A stretch of 64,000 bases of DNA from Caprimulgus europaeus (Eukaryota > Chordata > Aves > Caprimulgiformes > Caprimulgidae). The notes under the pieces are model-generated. The model worked only from the letters and a program-made list of their open reading frames with translations, was not told the origin of the DNA and did no database searches. The stretch spans positions 17,886,816 through 17,950,815 of the forward strand of contig OU015539.1 in NCBI GenBank assembly GCA_907165065.1, in the 5' to 3' direction. Within the stretch, counting starts at the first letter, position 1; each line of letters begins with the position of its first letter. A program made the translations under genes and the position numbers. Below, one piece after another: positions 12,313 to 22,640 of the stretch.

Positions 12313-12635
12313 TGTGAGTGATAAGGCATAGTTCTCTTTATTGCTCTCATTAAGTCATATTTATACAGGCTACGATAATTATTCCTACTAGTCCTTAGCT
12401 AATTGGCTTAAGCTCTAAACGTTACATTTACATGGTCCTCCTACTTGCGGTTTAACGGTAAAGCATTCTCTACGTTTTTCACACACTTTTACTTTCTCAA
12501 GGTTGTTTACCAGATTGAGATAAAGTCTCAGTCTGTGTCAGTATTCAGTACCTTGCCACTGCAGCCTTCTGAATGTTAGACCAGACTCTGCTCGTACAAT
12601 TATTCTGCCTTGCTCTCTGAGCCATTCCCCAACAC
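12313..12635 (-). mobile_element. Solo LTR-like insertion in gag, reverse strand
   Basis: Read on the minus strand, this block starts TGTTGGGGAATGG. It carries a TATAAATA-like box near 12,357-12,364 and an AATAAA at 12,337-12,342, and ends in CA. That is the compact order of an LTR promoter and poly(A) signal. Gag-like sequence flanks it on both sides. A target duplication is doubtful: ACTCAA on the left and ACCCCAA on the right are only similar. No internal viral genes are attached. Confidence 0.6.
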
Positions 12636-13505
12636 ACCCCAAGGGAACCAGAGGAGAGAAAAGTGAATTTAGACGATCCATCTCAACAGCTAATAGAAAA
12701 ACTTAAGGACTTAGCAGCTAACCAGGACAAGGATTCACCCATATCCTTTATTCATACTAATGCTTTTTCTATTCCTCAGGTGTCTATGGCAGAACAATCC
12801 AAAAACGTTGCTTTAACAGAAGGGGGGGGTGGGGAAGGAGAAAATCCACATCGTTGGTGGAGGGGAATTATAAGGGATGCTTTAGTAGAAGGGGAAATGT
12901 TGCCTAATACTCCCTCTGCTTTTCCAGTTTCGGTGGGACCAAATGATGAACGGGCTTATACAGCTTTAGATCGGAAAATTATAAAAGAAGCAAAAAATGC
13001 TATAAGTCAGTATGGGTTAAAATCGTCTTTTTCTGAAGCAGTTCTAATTATTCCTTGTTAGTGCCTCATGGTATCAGAATGCTAGCTAATACTCTTTTAA
13101 GCCCCTCGCAGCAAATACAGTTTTTTCACTATTGGAAGGACATGTGTGTTAATGCAGAGGCAGAAAACTTGCAGCATCCAGCAGGTGATGCCCTTCACGT
13201 AGTTACTGCAGAAATGCTGCTGGGTGTAGGGCCCTTTGCCACTGCTGACATGCAGTCTCGTTTGTGGACTCCAATTCTCCAGCTTTCTCAGGATTTAGCC
13301 TGGAAAGCTTGGAGAAGTATACTGGAATCGGGAAAGCCGACTCCAGCGTTTGCTACAGTGTGGCAAGGACCCACTGAACCATTTACAAGTTTTGTAGACA
13401 GATTACATACTGCCTGAAAAGACCATCCAGACTTTGATCCTGACATGAAACTTAAATGACTAGATCAATGGGTTTATGAAAACAGCAATAGTCAAATGAA
13501 AAAAA
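12636..13505 (+). pseudogene. Class II ERV Gag capsid remnant
   Basis: Two overlapping frames (12,663-13,061 and 13,055-13,417) together span a capsid-like region. The second contains the major homology region, visible as QGPTEPFTSFVDRL near 13,365-13,410; this is the most conserved retroviral capsid segment. The frame changes near 13,055 and stops lie at about 13,417 and 13,456, so no full capsid can be made. Order and content fit an alpha/betaretrovirus-like Gag between matrix (left) and nucleocapsid (right). Confidence 0.75.
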
Positions 13506-13506
13506 A

Positions 13507-14035
13507 ATGTTATGTACTGGCAAATCTGATGCTGCATGCCATAATTGTGGCAAATCTGGCCATTTTAGAGAGCAATGTTTTGCGTCCAAGAGGAAAAATC
13601 GCATGTGTAAAAGATGTGGAAAATATGGCCATTGGGTTAAGGACTGCAAATCTAACTATCATGTATCGGGACAAAAATTGGGAAACTTCCAGCAGAGGGC
13701 GAGGACCCTGCACGCAGACACAAATTCAGGTGCCACTGACGGCAGTGCCAGAGTGGAGCTGGAAACAGCAGTGGATTTCACAATTATAGATATGGCCGTT
13801 AAATGCGTTCCAACCACCTTAACTGGACCTTCGGGTCATGGTTTAAGTGCTTTAGTCATTGGGAGGTCATCAGCCACTAAATAGGGAATCTTTGTACTAC
13901 CAGGGGTAATGGATGCAGATTATAGTGGAGTTTATCAACATCATGGTGCAAACCCTTATTCCACCAGTAAATGTCACAAAAGGTGCACGTACTGCTCAGC
14001 TGGTGCCTTTTGAACCAAAAGTACCCTGTTGAGGA
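13507..14035 (+). pseudogene. Class II ERV nucleocapsid and dUTPase remnant
   Basis: The frame at 13,507-13,884 shows two CCHC zinc knuckles, CHNCGKSGHFREQC and CKRCGKYGHWVKDC, the RNA-binding motifs of nucleocapsid. After a short linker it runs into a dUTPase-like stretch with LVIGRSSATK, followed by a stop at 13,882; similar sequence continues to about 14,035. A dUTPase between nucleocapsid and protease is typical of betaretroviruses, where it lowers dUTP incorporation. The reading frame differs from capsid, which could reflect native frameshifting, decay, or both. Confidence 0.75.
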
Positions 14036-14083
14036 CATTTAGTCTGAGGCAATGGAGGTTTTGGATCAACAGGAACACCACAA

Positions 14084-14683
14084 GTGTTGTTGGTATTAAG
14101 CATTCAAAAAACAAAACCAGAAGAATGGGTTCAGGTTCAAAATAATGATGGAGAATTGTTTGCTTTAAAAATGATTATTGATCCTGGGGCCAACATCACT
14201 GTAGTTCCACTACACAAATGGCCAAAACATTGGCCACTGGCTGAAACCATCAACGGTCTTTTTGGAATCGGTGGTACCCAAATGTCTAGAATCAGCAAAA
14301 CCTCGGTGACCTTTTGCTTCAAAGATGGTACAAAAGTCAGTACGAGACCATATGTGTCAGCCACGACAGTCGCCTTAATTGGAAGAGACCTTCTCAGTCA
14401 GAGGGGTGCAGTGCTCACAACACAGCCTTGTCAGAGGGGGCCAGTGGGGGCAGCCAGTTCAAAAGCTCACCTGGATCACTGGTACCCCAGTCTGGGTAGA
14501 TCAATGCTGTCCATAGTCCAAAATTTAGTGCAGGAGCAATTGAAAGCAGGACACATTGTGCCATCTGCTAGTCCTTGGAACACTCCAATCTTTACCATCC
14601 CTAAAAAGAGTGGGAAATGGAGACTATTGCATGATTTATGTACAATAAAAGCTGTAACGCAGGACAATAAGCATTTGTTATGA
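14084..14683 (+). pseudogene. Class II ERV protease and RT N-terminus remnant
   Basis: A 199-codon frame. The first part resembles a retroviral aspartic protease: the active-site loop is at codons 33-37 (14,180-14,194) and a C-terminal GRDLL helix motif follows. The loop reads DPGAN, so the usual Thr/Ser after the catalytic Asp is Pro. From about 14,470 it becomes the N-terminal fingers of reverse transcriptase, with SPWNTPIF and [12 protein letters not shown]. It stops at 14,683 before the palm; the RT active site is absent. The next sequence is of another type, so this is a truncation or recombination junction. Confidence 0.75.
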
Positions 14684-15594
14684 TGACTTCGGTGTCAGTA
14701 ATCAGAATCTTGTTGTTCTGGATTGCTGAGTTGGTCATTGAGTTCTTTGAGGTGGCACCTTACATGCCATTTATATTTTTTGCCATCCCTAGGTGTTGGT
14801 TTGGGGCTAGGGGTACTGTTATGCTGTGTGGTATAGTGGTGGTTATTATTATGATAAAAAGATGGGTAGTCAGACCAATTTTGTACCTGTGTTCAGTGAT
14901 GGCAAGCAGCACACATGGCAAAGCAGCAGGAGCGGCTCTATCTCCACATTTAGGGAACTATCTGGTGAATTTTCTTACCAATTACACCAGTGGGTTTTCT
15001 CCTCTGAGAGGGGGAACATCTTCGTTCAATTTCCTGCTCCCAGTTACAAAAGTTTTTGTGATTTTTTAATATTCTTGGAATAATCAAACTAGCATAATCA
15101 TGCTGCTAGTTCTTTTGAATGTATGCGAGGTTTTAATGCATGTGGGACTACTTAGAAGGATCACCCCATCCACTGCTGGAGTTACCCTGGCACCTGCTAC
15201 AGTTACTTCAACATTTTTGACTGATACTGCGGCTACTCCAGTTGCGTCAACCTCGGCGACAGACACTGCAGCATCTTCAACCCCTACAGCAAGCAAGGTA
15301 GCTACTCCAACCCCATCACCTGCTACAGTTGCTTCAACCTCGGCAATAAACAGTGCAGCCTCTCCAACCCCTACAGCAAGCAATGCAGCTACTCCAACTC
15401 CCTCAAGAAGCACTGCAGATGAAATAGAGAACCAACACGTGCCAGTATCAGTTGCCCCCGTACGAAAGAAGAAGTGGACACAAAAGTCAGTACATTTACA
15501 GAGGGATGAAGAAGATCGAGCTTATGATATACCTAAGGAGGAAGAGGAAGAGGAAAGGGGAGATGGAAATGGAGACAGTACAATAACCACTTGA
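14684..15594 (+). other. Probable ERV leader/Gag N-terminal region, unrecognised family
   Basis: Two kinds of sequence are visible. At 14,680-15,069 an open frame is strongly hydrophobic, with a run of Val/Ile/Leu codons near 14,810-14,860. At 15,100-15,594 a frame is rich in Ala, Thr, Ser and Pro in a loose repeat, then becomes basic (VRKKKW) and then acidic (a run of Glu). It ends in an in-frame TGA at 15,592-15,594, after which the same frame continues into the Gag-like segment. I infer that it is the front of the ERVL-like element, but no family motif proves this. Confidence 0.4.
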
Positions 15595-16590
15595 TCTCTA
15601 ACCCTGAGGGAGCTGCAGGATATACAAAAAGATTTCACCCGTTACCAAGGCGAGCACCTCATTACTTGGCTGCTCAGATGCTGGGATAATGGGGCCAGTA
15701 GCATGGAGTTAGAGAGTACAGAAGCCAAGCAGCTGGGATCCCTCTCTAAGGAAGCGGGCATTAATAAAGCAATTGCAAGAGGAGACCCAACCCACAGTCT
15801 CTGGAGGCGGCTCTTAGCGGGTGTGAAGGAAAAACATCCCTTCAAGGATGATATTACATGCAATCCAGGCAAATGGATCAGCATTGAGAAAGGTATTCAG
15901 TACCTCAGGGAACTGACTGTGCAGGAGCTGATTTGTCAAAACCCAAGGGACTCGAGGGTAATTGAAGACTCAGATGAAATCCCGTGCACAGTACCTATGT
16001 GGCAAAATGTTGTACGGAGTGCACCAGCATCATATGCCAGCTCACTGGCAACAATAGAAATAAAAGAGGATGAGGAGGCACCAACTGTAAATGAAGTGTC
16101 TGTCCGGCTCCAGGGATTTAAAGACAGTCACTCTGTCTCTATATGCGCCTGTGTCTCAGCCATGGAAAAACTACCAGAAGTCCTGGAGAAACACGTGGAG
16201 AAACTGTCCCAACAATTCGAGGACATGTTCCGCCCTCAACCCATTCAGACCTATGTCTCAGCTGTTAGGAGCAAGTGTTTCCCTGCTCAAGAGAGACAGT
16301 ATACACCATGGAGCACACTGTGGTTTTACTTGAGTGACCATGGAGAAGACATCAGAAAGTGGGATGGGGAAACCTACCTCGGTCCTGCAGGCACAAGTAC
16401 ATGAGCTGCAAAGGAAAACAAGTACATAGGGATGTTTCTAGTCCTTCTATGAAAAATGGTACTCCAGTGTCCAGTGGACAATTCCCCAGACAGAATAGAA
16501 GGGCTGCTGCTACTGTCAATACTTTCCTTGATCCTAATCCTTTTGATCACATTTTAGTGAGTGATGAATATGATGACCAGCATTAGAGGG
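15595..16590 (+). pseudogene. Avian ERVL-like Gag remnant
   Basis: A continuous frame of about 270 codons (to 16,404) contains WLLRCWDNGASS, an SLWRRLL segment, KWISIEKGIQYLREL and TLWFYLSDHGEDIRKWDG. I recognise this as a Gag-like protein that recurs in bird genomes with ERVL-type protease and pol; the assignment rests on that pattern, not on a search. No zinc knuckle is seen. An in-frame stop lies just upstream (15,592). Similar sequence continues past 16,404 in another frame to about 16,586. It is followed by a protease-like stretch, the expected order. Confidence 0.55.
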
Positions 16591-16619
16591 GCCCTGCCTC
16601 CAGCCAGGTGGAGGAAAGG

Positions 16620-16835
16620 GACAACTGAGTTTACTGGACTGTGTGGATTCATTGGCCTGGCACATCTGATCCCCAGCAATACAAAGCTTTAGTGGACACT
16701 AATGTCCAATGCATCCTGATACCACTGAACTTTAAAGGAGCAGAATCCATCTGTATTTCTGGAGTCACAGGCGGTTCCCAGCAACTCACTGTTTTGGAGG
16801 CTGAAATGAGCCTGACCATTTTCATTAATAACCTG
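16620..16835 (+). pseudogene. ERVL-like protease remnant
   Basis: The frame from 16,641 reads WPGTSDPQQYKALVDTNVQC. VDTN aligns with the aspartic protease active site, where DTG or DSG is required; the glycine is replaced by Asn. ISGVTGGSQQ, a flap-like segment, follows. At about 16,836 the similarity stops and becomes the end of a class II integrase, so reverse transcriptase is missing. Confidence 0.55.
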
Positions 16836-17420
16836 GGGAAAAGGTTCTGCTTGTGTCTCCACAGGAGCAGGAGTCCGATGGGTCCTCACACGATGGGTCT
16901 GGCTGGCTGTCTCGGAGCTTGGATCCTAACTGTGACTTTCGGATCGTCTGCAGCACGGCTGTGGGTCTCGCCACGACCAAATCTCTGGGTAGCATTGGCC
17001 AACCTTACAGGCCAACACGCAATGTGTTTATCACTTGCTACTCCTACTAACCCTTTTGTGTCTTGTTTCGTAGGAGAACCTGTTGATGATTGGCATGTCC
17101 TCCTGGAAAGATTGTGATATGTGAACAAAACACCCACTGGCATTGTAGATAATGGAATAATTGGGTTCCATGGTTTTCAAAAATTAATATCAACCCACAA
17201 GAATTGGATCTATTGGGGTCTGTAAAAATGGATTATTGTATGTATTGTAATTATAGTGATCCGTGGACCTATTGTCACAATGAGACTTACCCAAATAGTC
17301 AAACATGTCGAGGAAATGCCAAATTATTAGATAAAGAACCCCACAAAATTCAATGGCTAAACGCTACTTTATCTGTACATAGAAATACTTCCCTATGGTG
17401 CAATTATACTGCCAAAATAT
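16836..17420 (+). pseudogene. Class II ERV integrase end and env surface-subunit remnant
   Basis: At about 16,840-16,910 a frame other than the longest ones carries the short basic-aromatic tail typical of class II integrase ends. It lies just after a CTCCACAG splice-acceptor-like site, and it parallels 22,670-22,740 in the provirus to the right. Beyond it are surface-glycoprotein fragments. Frame 17,204-17,422 has many Cys and at least five N-glycosylation sequons (such as NYS, NET, NAT, NTS, NYT). Stops and frame changes are frequent. The surface subunit would bind a receptor in a living virus. Confidence 0.65.
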
Positions 17421-18196
17421 AACATTAACCAGTAGACATTCAACATGATTTCCCAATGGCTTATTTTTAATGTGTGGAGATTGTGCATGGCCTGGTATCC
17501 CCCCTTGTGTGAGTGGGGGACCGTGTAACATAGGCTGACTTACTCTATTTATGCCAAATGACACCTTAGTATTACAGAGATGAAAGATTCCTCGCCCCCA
17601 TGATCAGAAAAGCATCCACGCCTTTACAAAAGATTGCAATGATAAAGTTAGATTTTCGGGGTACAGCCCCTATAGTTTTGACCTCGCTTTCTGCTCCCAG
17701 AGCAGCTGCAGAACAGGTTTTGAGGACCCTTAATGCATTAGGATGTTGGCTGGCTAAGCAAACTAATGCTGCTTCACGTGTCTTAAGTGAATTATTACTT
17801 GACATAGCTGCGATTCGGCATGGTACATTACAAAACAGAGCAGCAATAGATTTTTTTATTATTAGCACAAGGTCATGGTTGTGAAGAATTTGAAGCAATG
17901 TGTTGTATGAACTTCTCAGATTATTCGATATCAATACACAAAAGTATCAAGGATTTACAGAAGGGTCTCTCTAAACTTAAAGTGGATAACAGAGCAGATT
18001 GGTTGAACAATCTCTTTTCAGGGTTGGGCATAACTGGATGGGTACGAGATTTGGTGAAGGGTGGCCTTGTTATTTTGTTAGCCACTTTAGCCTTTGTGTG
18101 CATCATACCGTGTTTGATTCCGTTTTTGCAGCGCATGGTACAGAAGACCTCAAAACTCACACTCACCACAACATTAGAAAATAAAGATGGGGGAGA
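17421..18196 (+). pseudogene. Class II ERV env transmembrane-subunit remnant
   Basis: Frames 17,600-17,884 and 17,898-18,193 hold the two halves of a transmembrane subunit, separated by a frame change near 17,885. Visible parts are a fusion-proximal Ala-rich helix, a heptad region with GTLQNRAAIDFF, the C..CC disulfide-loop area, and a membrane anchor with VILLATLAFVCIIP near 18,070-18,110. It matches the same order in the env at 23,513-24,544, so both come from one env family. A purine-rich tract (AAAATAAAGATGGGGGAGA, about 18,178-18,196) ends just before the LTR. Confidence 0.7.
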
Positions 18197-18568
18197 TGTG
18201 GGGAACATGAAAGATTCAGCTGCCAAGTCAACAGAATACCTGACCTCGCTGACACTGTGGCGTTGAGCAATCGGGACGCAGGATGAGCTTGTGAAAGAAT
18301 GCATGCAAAGCCCTGAAGGTCAAGAAGAGACCACAATGTAAAGATACTTTTAACAAGCACAGAACTGAGATAAGGGAGTTAGTTTTGCTATGTCAGCCTT
18401 AGCCAAGCTGGGATAGAAGCTGAAAACAGGAGGTTTTTTACCTTGTAGCAATCACTAGCTGATGGAGACTATAAAAGCCGCTCTATTGTACTAATAAAGT
18501 GATTCTGATTCTCTAAGGATTCTGATTCTGTGATCTAACGTCTTGGGGTCCATGCCTCAATTCCCATA
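18197..18568 (+). mobile_element. Class II ERV 3' LTR of the env fragment
   Basis: It begins TGTGGGGAACATG right after a polypurine tract. It has TATAAAA at 18,470-18,476 and AATAAA at 18,493-18,498, and ends near CCCATA at 18,568. The length (about 372 bp) is like that of the LTR at 11,158. The U3 portions do not align beyond the first bases, and only the last 25 bp are loosely similar. It is therefore probably not the partner of the 11,158 LTR. Confidence 0.75.
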
Positions 18569-19545
18569 TCTCCTGGGTGCCTTATTTAAGAAACCTATTA
18601 ATAACCAGTTACACTGCAGGAGGAAAAATACATAACCAGAAGACATCTGTTAATCTCTAAAACATTCTATGTGTCTAAATTACGATCTTTGTTGACCACT
18701 TTGAGGTCTGCCCATTACAAGTGCAAAACAAAAGTTCAGCATTTTACCATTTCAGGAACTAATCCGCATCCTTGAGCACTGACACAGAGAAAACACTGCT
18801 CAAAACTCGCAATGACAGGCAGGGTTTAGTTCAGCTTCTTGCAGGACTGGATCTTCAGTTCTTCCAGAAACAGTTCTGGAAAGCTCCAACATTCTGGTAT
18901 TTCCCAGTTTTTGATCTTTCACAGCACAGACCAGTGCAGAGTGTAGAACAGCCCCGAGGATAAGCCTGGAAAACCAGGCTTATAAGGGAAAACCCTGGCT
19001 GTCCAAGGGATTGCTGCAAAGAGCACGGCCTTTCCTCAGGGCTGAATCTAATGGGATGACTTGATGGCAGTTTGATCAGTGGTCACATCAGACATAGGTT
19101 GGTAGGGAGGCGAGGTCAGAAGGGCTCCTGCCAAACTGGGCAAGAATGTATAACAAAGTAGAAATCACAGGTATGCTCTTCTTTTGTGGGCACAACCACA
19201 AGTTGTTCTGAATCTTGCTAAAATTGAGGCTGTTGTACATGGAGGAGCTGGGTGGGGCTGCTTAAAACTTCCAGCCTCTCGAGAGAGACAGAGAAGCAGG
19301 TCTGGCTCCATGGTGGAGGGGTTGCTGGGCTGCTTCCTGGTCAACAGAGGAGGACATGAAACAAAACAGGAGAAGCCATACCTTCAAGAAATTATATTTT
19401 AATAACAAGCAAAGAAGGGGTTCTTCAAACCTTACTCAGCCCTACTGAACCAAACCAAGCCCTAGTGTCCCCATTTCTCAGAACACAGTTGCTCATTCCT
19501 CACACCCACCATTGCCTATCGCATGCTCCCAGTAACAGTAGAATA
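18569..19545. other. No gene recognised
   Basis: About 1 kb lying between two LTRs. I see no protein motif, primer-binding site or clear repeat. It may be old host DNA between insertions or decayed viral sequence. Confidence 0.5.
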
Positions 19546-20189
19546 TGTGAGGTGGTTTGGGTGGATTCACCCCTTTTGCTTGCAGCTTGCAGCCAAACAC
19601 AGCCTGCTCTATAACCCCCCCCCGCCCCGTCCCTCGCCCAGGGAGTAGGGGAGAGCATTGGAAAGAAGGGCAAGGAGACTCACGGGTTGAGATAAAAACT
19701 ATTTACTAATTAAAATGGAATGATAATGATAACAACAGTGATAACAGAATTATACAGATGAGTGACACACAGTGCTCACCGCCCGCTGACTGATGCCCGG
19801 CCTGTGCCAGCCAGCGATCCTGGGGGAGAGACAGTCCCAAAACCGAAATCCTGGAAGAGTGAGCGCAAGCGATCCCCAGAGAGGTACCCCCGGAAGAGAA
19901 GTGCCCTGTCTTCCGGCCAGCCCTGCTTAATACACTGACATGACGTGATATGATCTGGAATATTTCATTGGCACATCCAAATGCCAGTTCTGGGTTTTGC
20001 TATTCACTGCGCTTCTCCCTCCCAGTCGTAATGGAGCTGTGAACAGCCAAACACAGAGGCCTTGAGCTCCAGCAGCAACTCACAACACCAGTACTGTTAT
20101 CAACGTTCTTCTCATAATAAGTCTGAACTGAAACACTAAAACTAAAATACTAAAAAGAAAATTAACTCTATCCTAGTGAAACCAGGACA
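19546..20189 (-). mobile_element. ERVL LTR, reverse strand
   Basis: Read on the minus strand this begins TGTCCTGGTTTCACTAGGAT and continues through AGAGTTAATTTTCTT, an AT-rich U5-side block ending in TTTTTATCTCAACCCG, and a final CACCTCACA. The forward LTR at 26,077-26,693 follows the same order, so the two are family members. Length is about 644 bp. The ends read TG..CA. I could not find a clean 5-bp target duplication. It sits directly against the RNase H remnant, which runs on the other strand. Confidence 0.85.
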
Positions 20190-20848
20190 GTATGGTAGGA
20201 AAAAATCAAAAGTGGAAAGCTGCTGTATGGAGACCCACCCAACAAGTCACTGAGGCTGCTGAAGGAAAAGGTGAACCAAGCCAGTTTGCAGAGGTAAAAG
20301 CCATCCAACTGGCTTTAGATATTGCTGAGCAAGAAAAGTGGCCAGTGCTATATAGTGGCCAATTGCTATACTATCTCTATACTAACTGATGGATGGTGGC
20401 AAATGCTCTGTGGGGGTGGTTACAGCAAGCCACTGAAGAACACTGAAACAACCAACAGGTGGACCAGGCTGCTAAGATCAAAGTAGACCTGGACTGCCAA
20501 CATAAGGGTGAAAACATTTAGCCCACTGGGCTCATGATGCCTTAGATCATCAAGGAGGAGATGCTACATATAGATGGGTTTGTGATTGAGGTGTAGTCTT
20601 GCTATCAAGCAAGCCAAGCAGTTAAAACCTCTCTGGTATAAATGGTTAAAATATCAATATGGAGAGGCCTGGCAAATTGATTATATCACGCTCCCACAAA
20701 GCCACAGTGGCAAGCGTTATGTGCTCACCATAGTCGAGCAACCACTGCGTGGTTGGAGACGTATGCTGTGCCCCAGGCCTAGGCCTTGAAAAGCAGGTCT
20801 TGTGGCGACATGACACCCCAGACAGAACTGAGTCAGACAATGGGACTC
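20190..20848 (+). pseudogene. ERVL RNase H and integrase remnant, left half
   Basis: The first frame (20,192-20,389) has the RNase H helix region with GEPSQFAEVKAIQLAL, and continues in a shifted frame with the TDSW-like strand that normally carries a catalytic Asp. Integrase-like pieces follow, including a spot near 20,834-20,847 that reads ESDNGT, the strand holding the second catalytic Asp. The sequence is cut there by a provirus and resumes at 25,159. Several stops and frame changes show that the enzyme was already dead or has decayed since. Confidence 0.7.
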
Positions 20849-21227
20849 TGTGAGGATTTTGGGAACCTATCTTGGCCTACCCTGAGAGGAGTGTAGGAAC
20901 TAAGAGGGTACGTGTCTGGAGACACGAAAAGGGCAGAGTCAAAACCAGGGTGTCAGCAGCTGAGTCGATAACATATGAGGAGGGAGCCTTGAAACGTATG
21001 ATAAGATGGACTCTGGCAAGCAAACAACAAAGGACGCATGCAGAGTCCATCAGCCAACCGCTGTGCAGAAAAAGGCGCGTGAACAGCTCACGAACAACGG
21101 AATTATCCAATCATTGTAAACTCCTTCACGTGAACATGCAATCAATAATATACAAACCTGTGCTTTTGCTTAATAAAGGGTCTTTGCTTATAAGAGTTGT
21201 CTGAAGTCCATATCTTTGCCATTGACA
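20849..21227 (+). mobile_element. 5' LTR of element 2
   Basis: Starts TGTGAGG and ends GACA, about 379 bp, with AATAAA at 21,172-21,177. It aligns with the 3' LTR at 24,827 along its length, except for a deletion of roughly 55 bp in the latter and a 9-bp insertion near its end. Numerous substitutions separate the pair, so the insertion is not recent. Its U3 also resembles the LTR at 11,158. Confidence 0.88.
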
Positions 21228-21229
21228 AA

Positions 21230-21247
21230 TGGTGGCCTCGATGTGAT
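21230..21247 (+). promoter_or_regulatory. Primer-binding site, tRNA-Trp type
   Basis: TGGTGGCCTCGATGTGAT matches the tRNA-Trp primer-binding site used by avian alpharetroviruses at 15 of 18 positions; all three differences are transitions. It starts two bases after the LTR. Confidence 0.7.
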
Positions 21248-21409
21248 TCTGCTAAGAGAGAATCAAGACGCAAGGAACAAGAAGTCGGAGACGGCGAAGA
21301 GGCGCCGGCTGGGAGCTGTGCGGCTGGACCGGCACAGGAGGTGAAAAAGTGCCTGGAGTGAAGCACTGCAGTGGGATCCCTCATGCGAGGTGAGCAGCCA
21401 GCGGGTAGC

Positions 21410-21760
21410 ATGGGGCAGAATATAAGCCAGGAAGGAGGAGCAATAGTAAAAATCATGGTGCATACACTCTCTAAGAGAGGGGTTAAGTACGATGAGCACA
21501 CTTTACGAAAATTATTAAAGTGATGCTGAAGTGAGGGTTTTGCTCCAGACCCTGTTTTAGCATTTCAACCGCAAACATGGACTGGTGTTGGAAATAAACT
21601 TTGGGAGGCGATTAGTAAAGGAGATAAAACTGCTGCCGAAATAGCTACGGCTTGGAGGCTTATCTCCCAAATGTTGAAAGAAATAAAAGCCGAAGGAGAG
21701 GTGGCGAAAGGCGCATTTACAGCCTTGAACTTTAACGCGAGCTCAGAGCAGCTCCCCAAC
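21410..21760 (+). pseudogene. Element 2 Gag matrix remnant
   Basis: An ATG at 21,410 begins MGQNISQEGGAIVKIM, with the glycine-2 myristoylation pattern of matrix. The frame stops after about 38 codons at 21,522. Matrix-like sequence resumes in another frame from about 21,570, including NKLWEAISKGDKTAAEI and then LKEIKAEGEVAKGAF. After about 21,750 composition changes abruptly to very GC-rich. No capsid homology region or zinc knuckle is found downstream. Confidence 0.65.
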
Positions 21761-22254
21761 TCCCCGGCCCTCCACGAACTGCGCAACGTCCGCCTCCGGC
21801 CCGGCCCGGCCCGGCCGCCCCGCTCCGCGCCACGCGCTCGCGCGACTCAGCGCCGCCAACCGCCGCTGCCCGAGAAAAGGGAAGTCGAACTGCCCGAGGC
21901 GGAGAAATCTTCTCGGAATTTTCTTGATCCCAGTATTGCTAAGCCCAAAGACTCTTTGCATGTTCCAGTCTATCCTGCACTCCACTCCCTTCGTTCACAC
22001 CACCGACCCCTGATTTTCCACAACCTCCGCCACACCGGGGCCGGCTGAGGCGAGGCGGGGCTCCCCCTTCCCCCACGACTTCAATCCAGGAGACTCGGCT
22101 CCACTTACTGATTTTACTTCATCACGGGAACCGCCGCACCTCCCTCAAATGAGCTCAGCCTCCCCGAAGCAGCTGCTGAAGAGGCCTCACGCCGCAGCAG
22201 CGCTGCGGGACTCGCTGTCACCTTATACATCTGGTTGTAAAAAAAAAAAAAAAA
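21755..22254 (+). other. GC-rich insert in provirus ending in an A16 run
   Basis: About 500 bp with many CpG dinucleotides, densest at 21,780-21,880 and 22,030-22,210, inside an otherwise AT-rich provirus. An open frame runs from matrix sequence through this block to 22,048 and encodes a Pro/Arg-rich peptide with no motif I recognise. The block ends with 16 consecutive A at 22,239-22,254. It occupies the place of capsid through integrase core. Possible readings are decayed proline-rich gag, or host sequence captured from a GC-rich mRNA. I cannot choose from the sequence. Confidence 0.45.
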
Positions 22255-22640
22255 TAGAGAGAGAGAAAGGAACAACCTGGTACCGTGCATTATGGGTTAA
22301 GTTACACTGCTTGGTGTGGACCTGTGGCAAATGATTAACTGTTTAAAATTTATGCTAAACAGGAATCTAATTATTGTTTAATTGGCATATTTTGTGGTGT
22401 GAGTGAGAGTGAGTGAGAGGAGTGAAGTCCCATTTTTGTGACTGAGTGTGTTAACGAACGAAGCAAGAAGTTGTACTTTAATGTTGTAAATGTAATTTTT
22501 CTTTGTGGTTGTTTAATGTTGTAAATGTAATTTTTCTTTTTGGTTGTTTAATGTGTAAATGGAAACTAAATGAAAACTAAACAGAAACTAAATGGGAATT
22601 TAGAAAGTTTAAAGAATCAAAGATAAATACAAAGTCATCA
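22255..22640. other. AT-rich segment with short direct repeat
   Basis: No retroviral motif. A roughly 38-bp unit (TTTAATGTTGTAAATGTAAT onward) occurs twice in tandem at about 22,479-22,556. A shorter AAACTAAATG-type repeat lies at 22,562-22,594. Integrase-end sequence starts just after. Confidence 0.5.

Noticed and set aside
11158-18568. The LTRs at 11,158 and 18,197 as a provirus pair
   Set aside because: Their U3 regions do not align and no matching target duplication flanks them.
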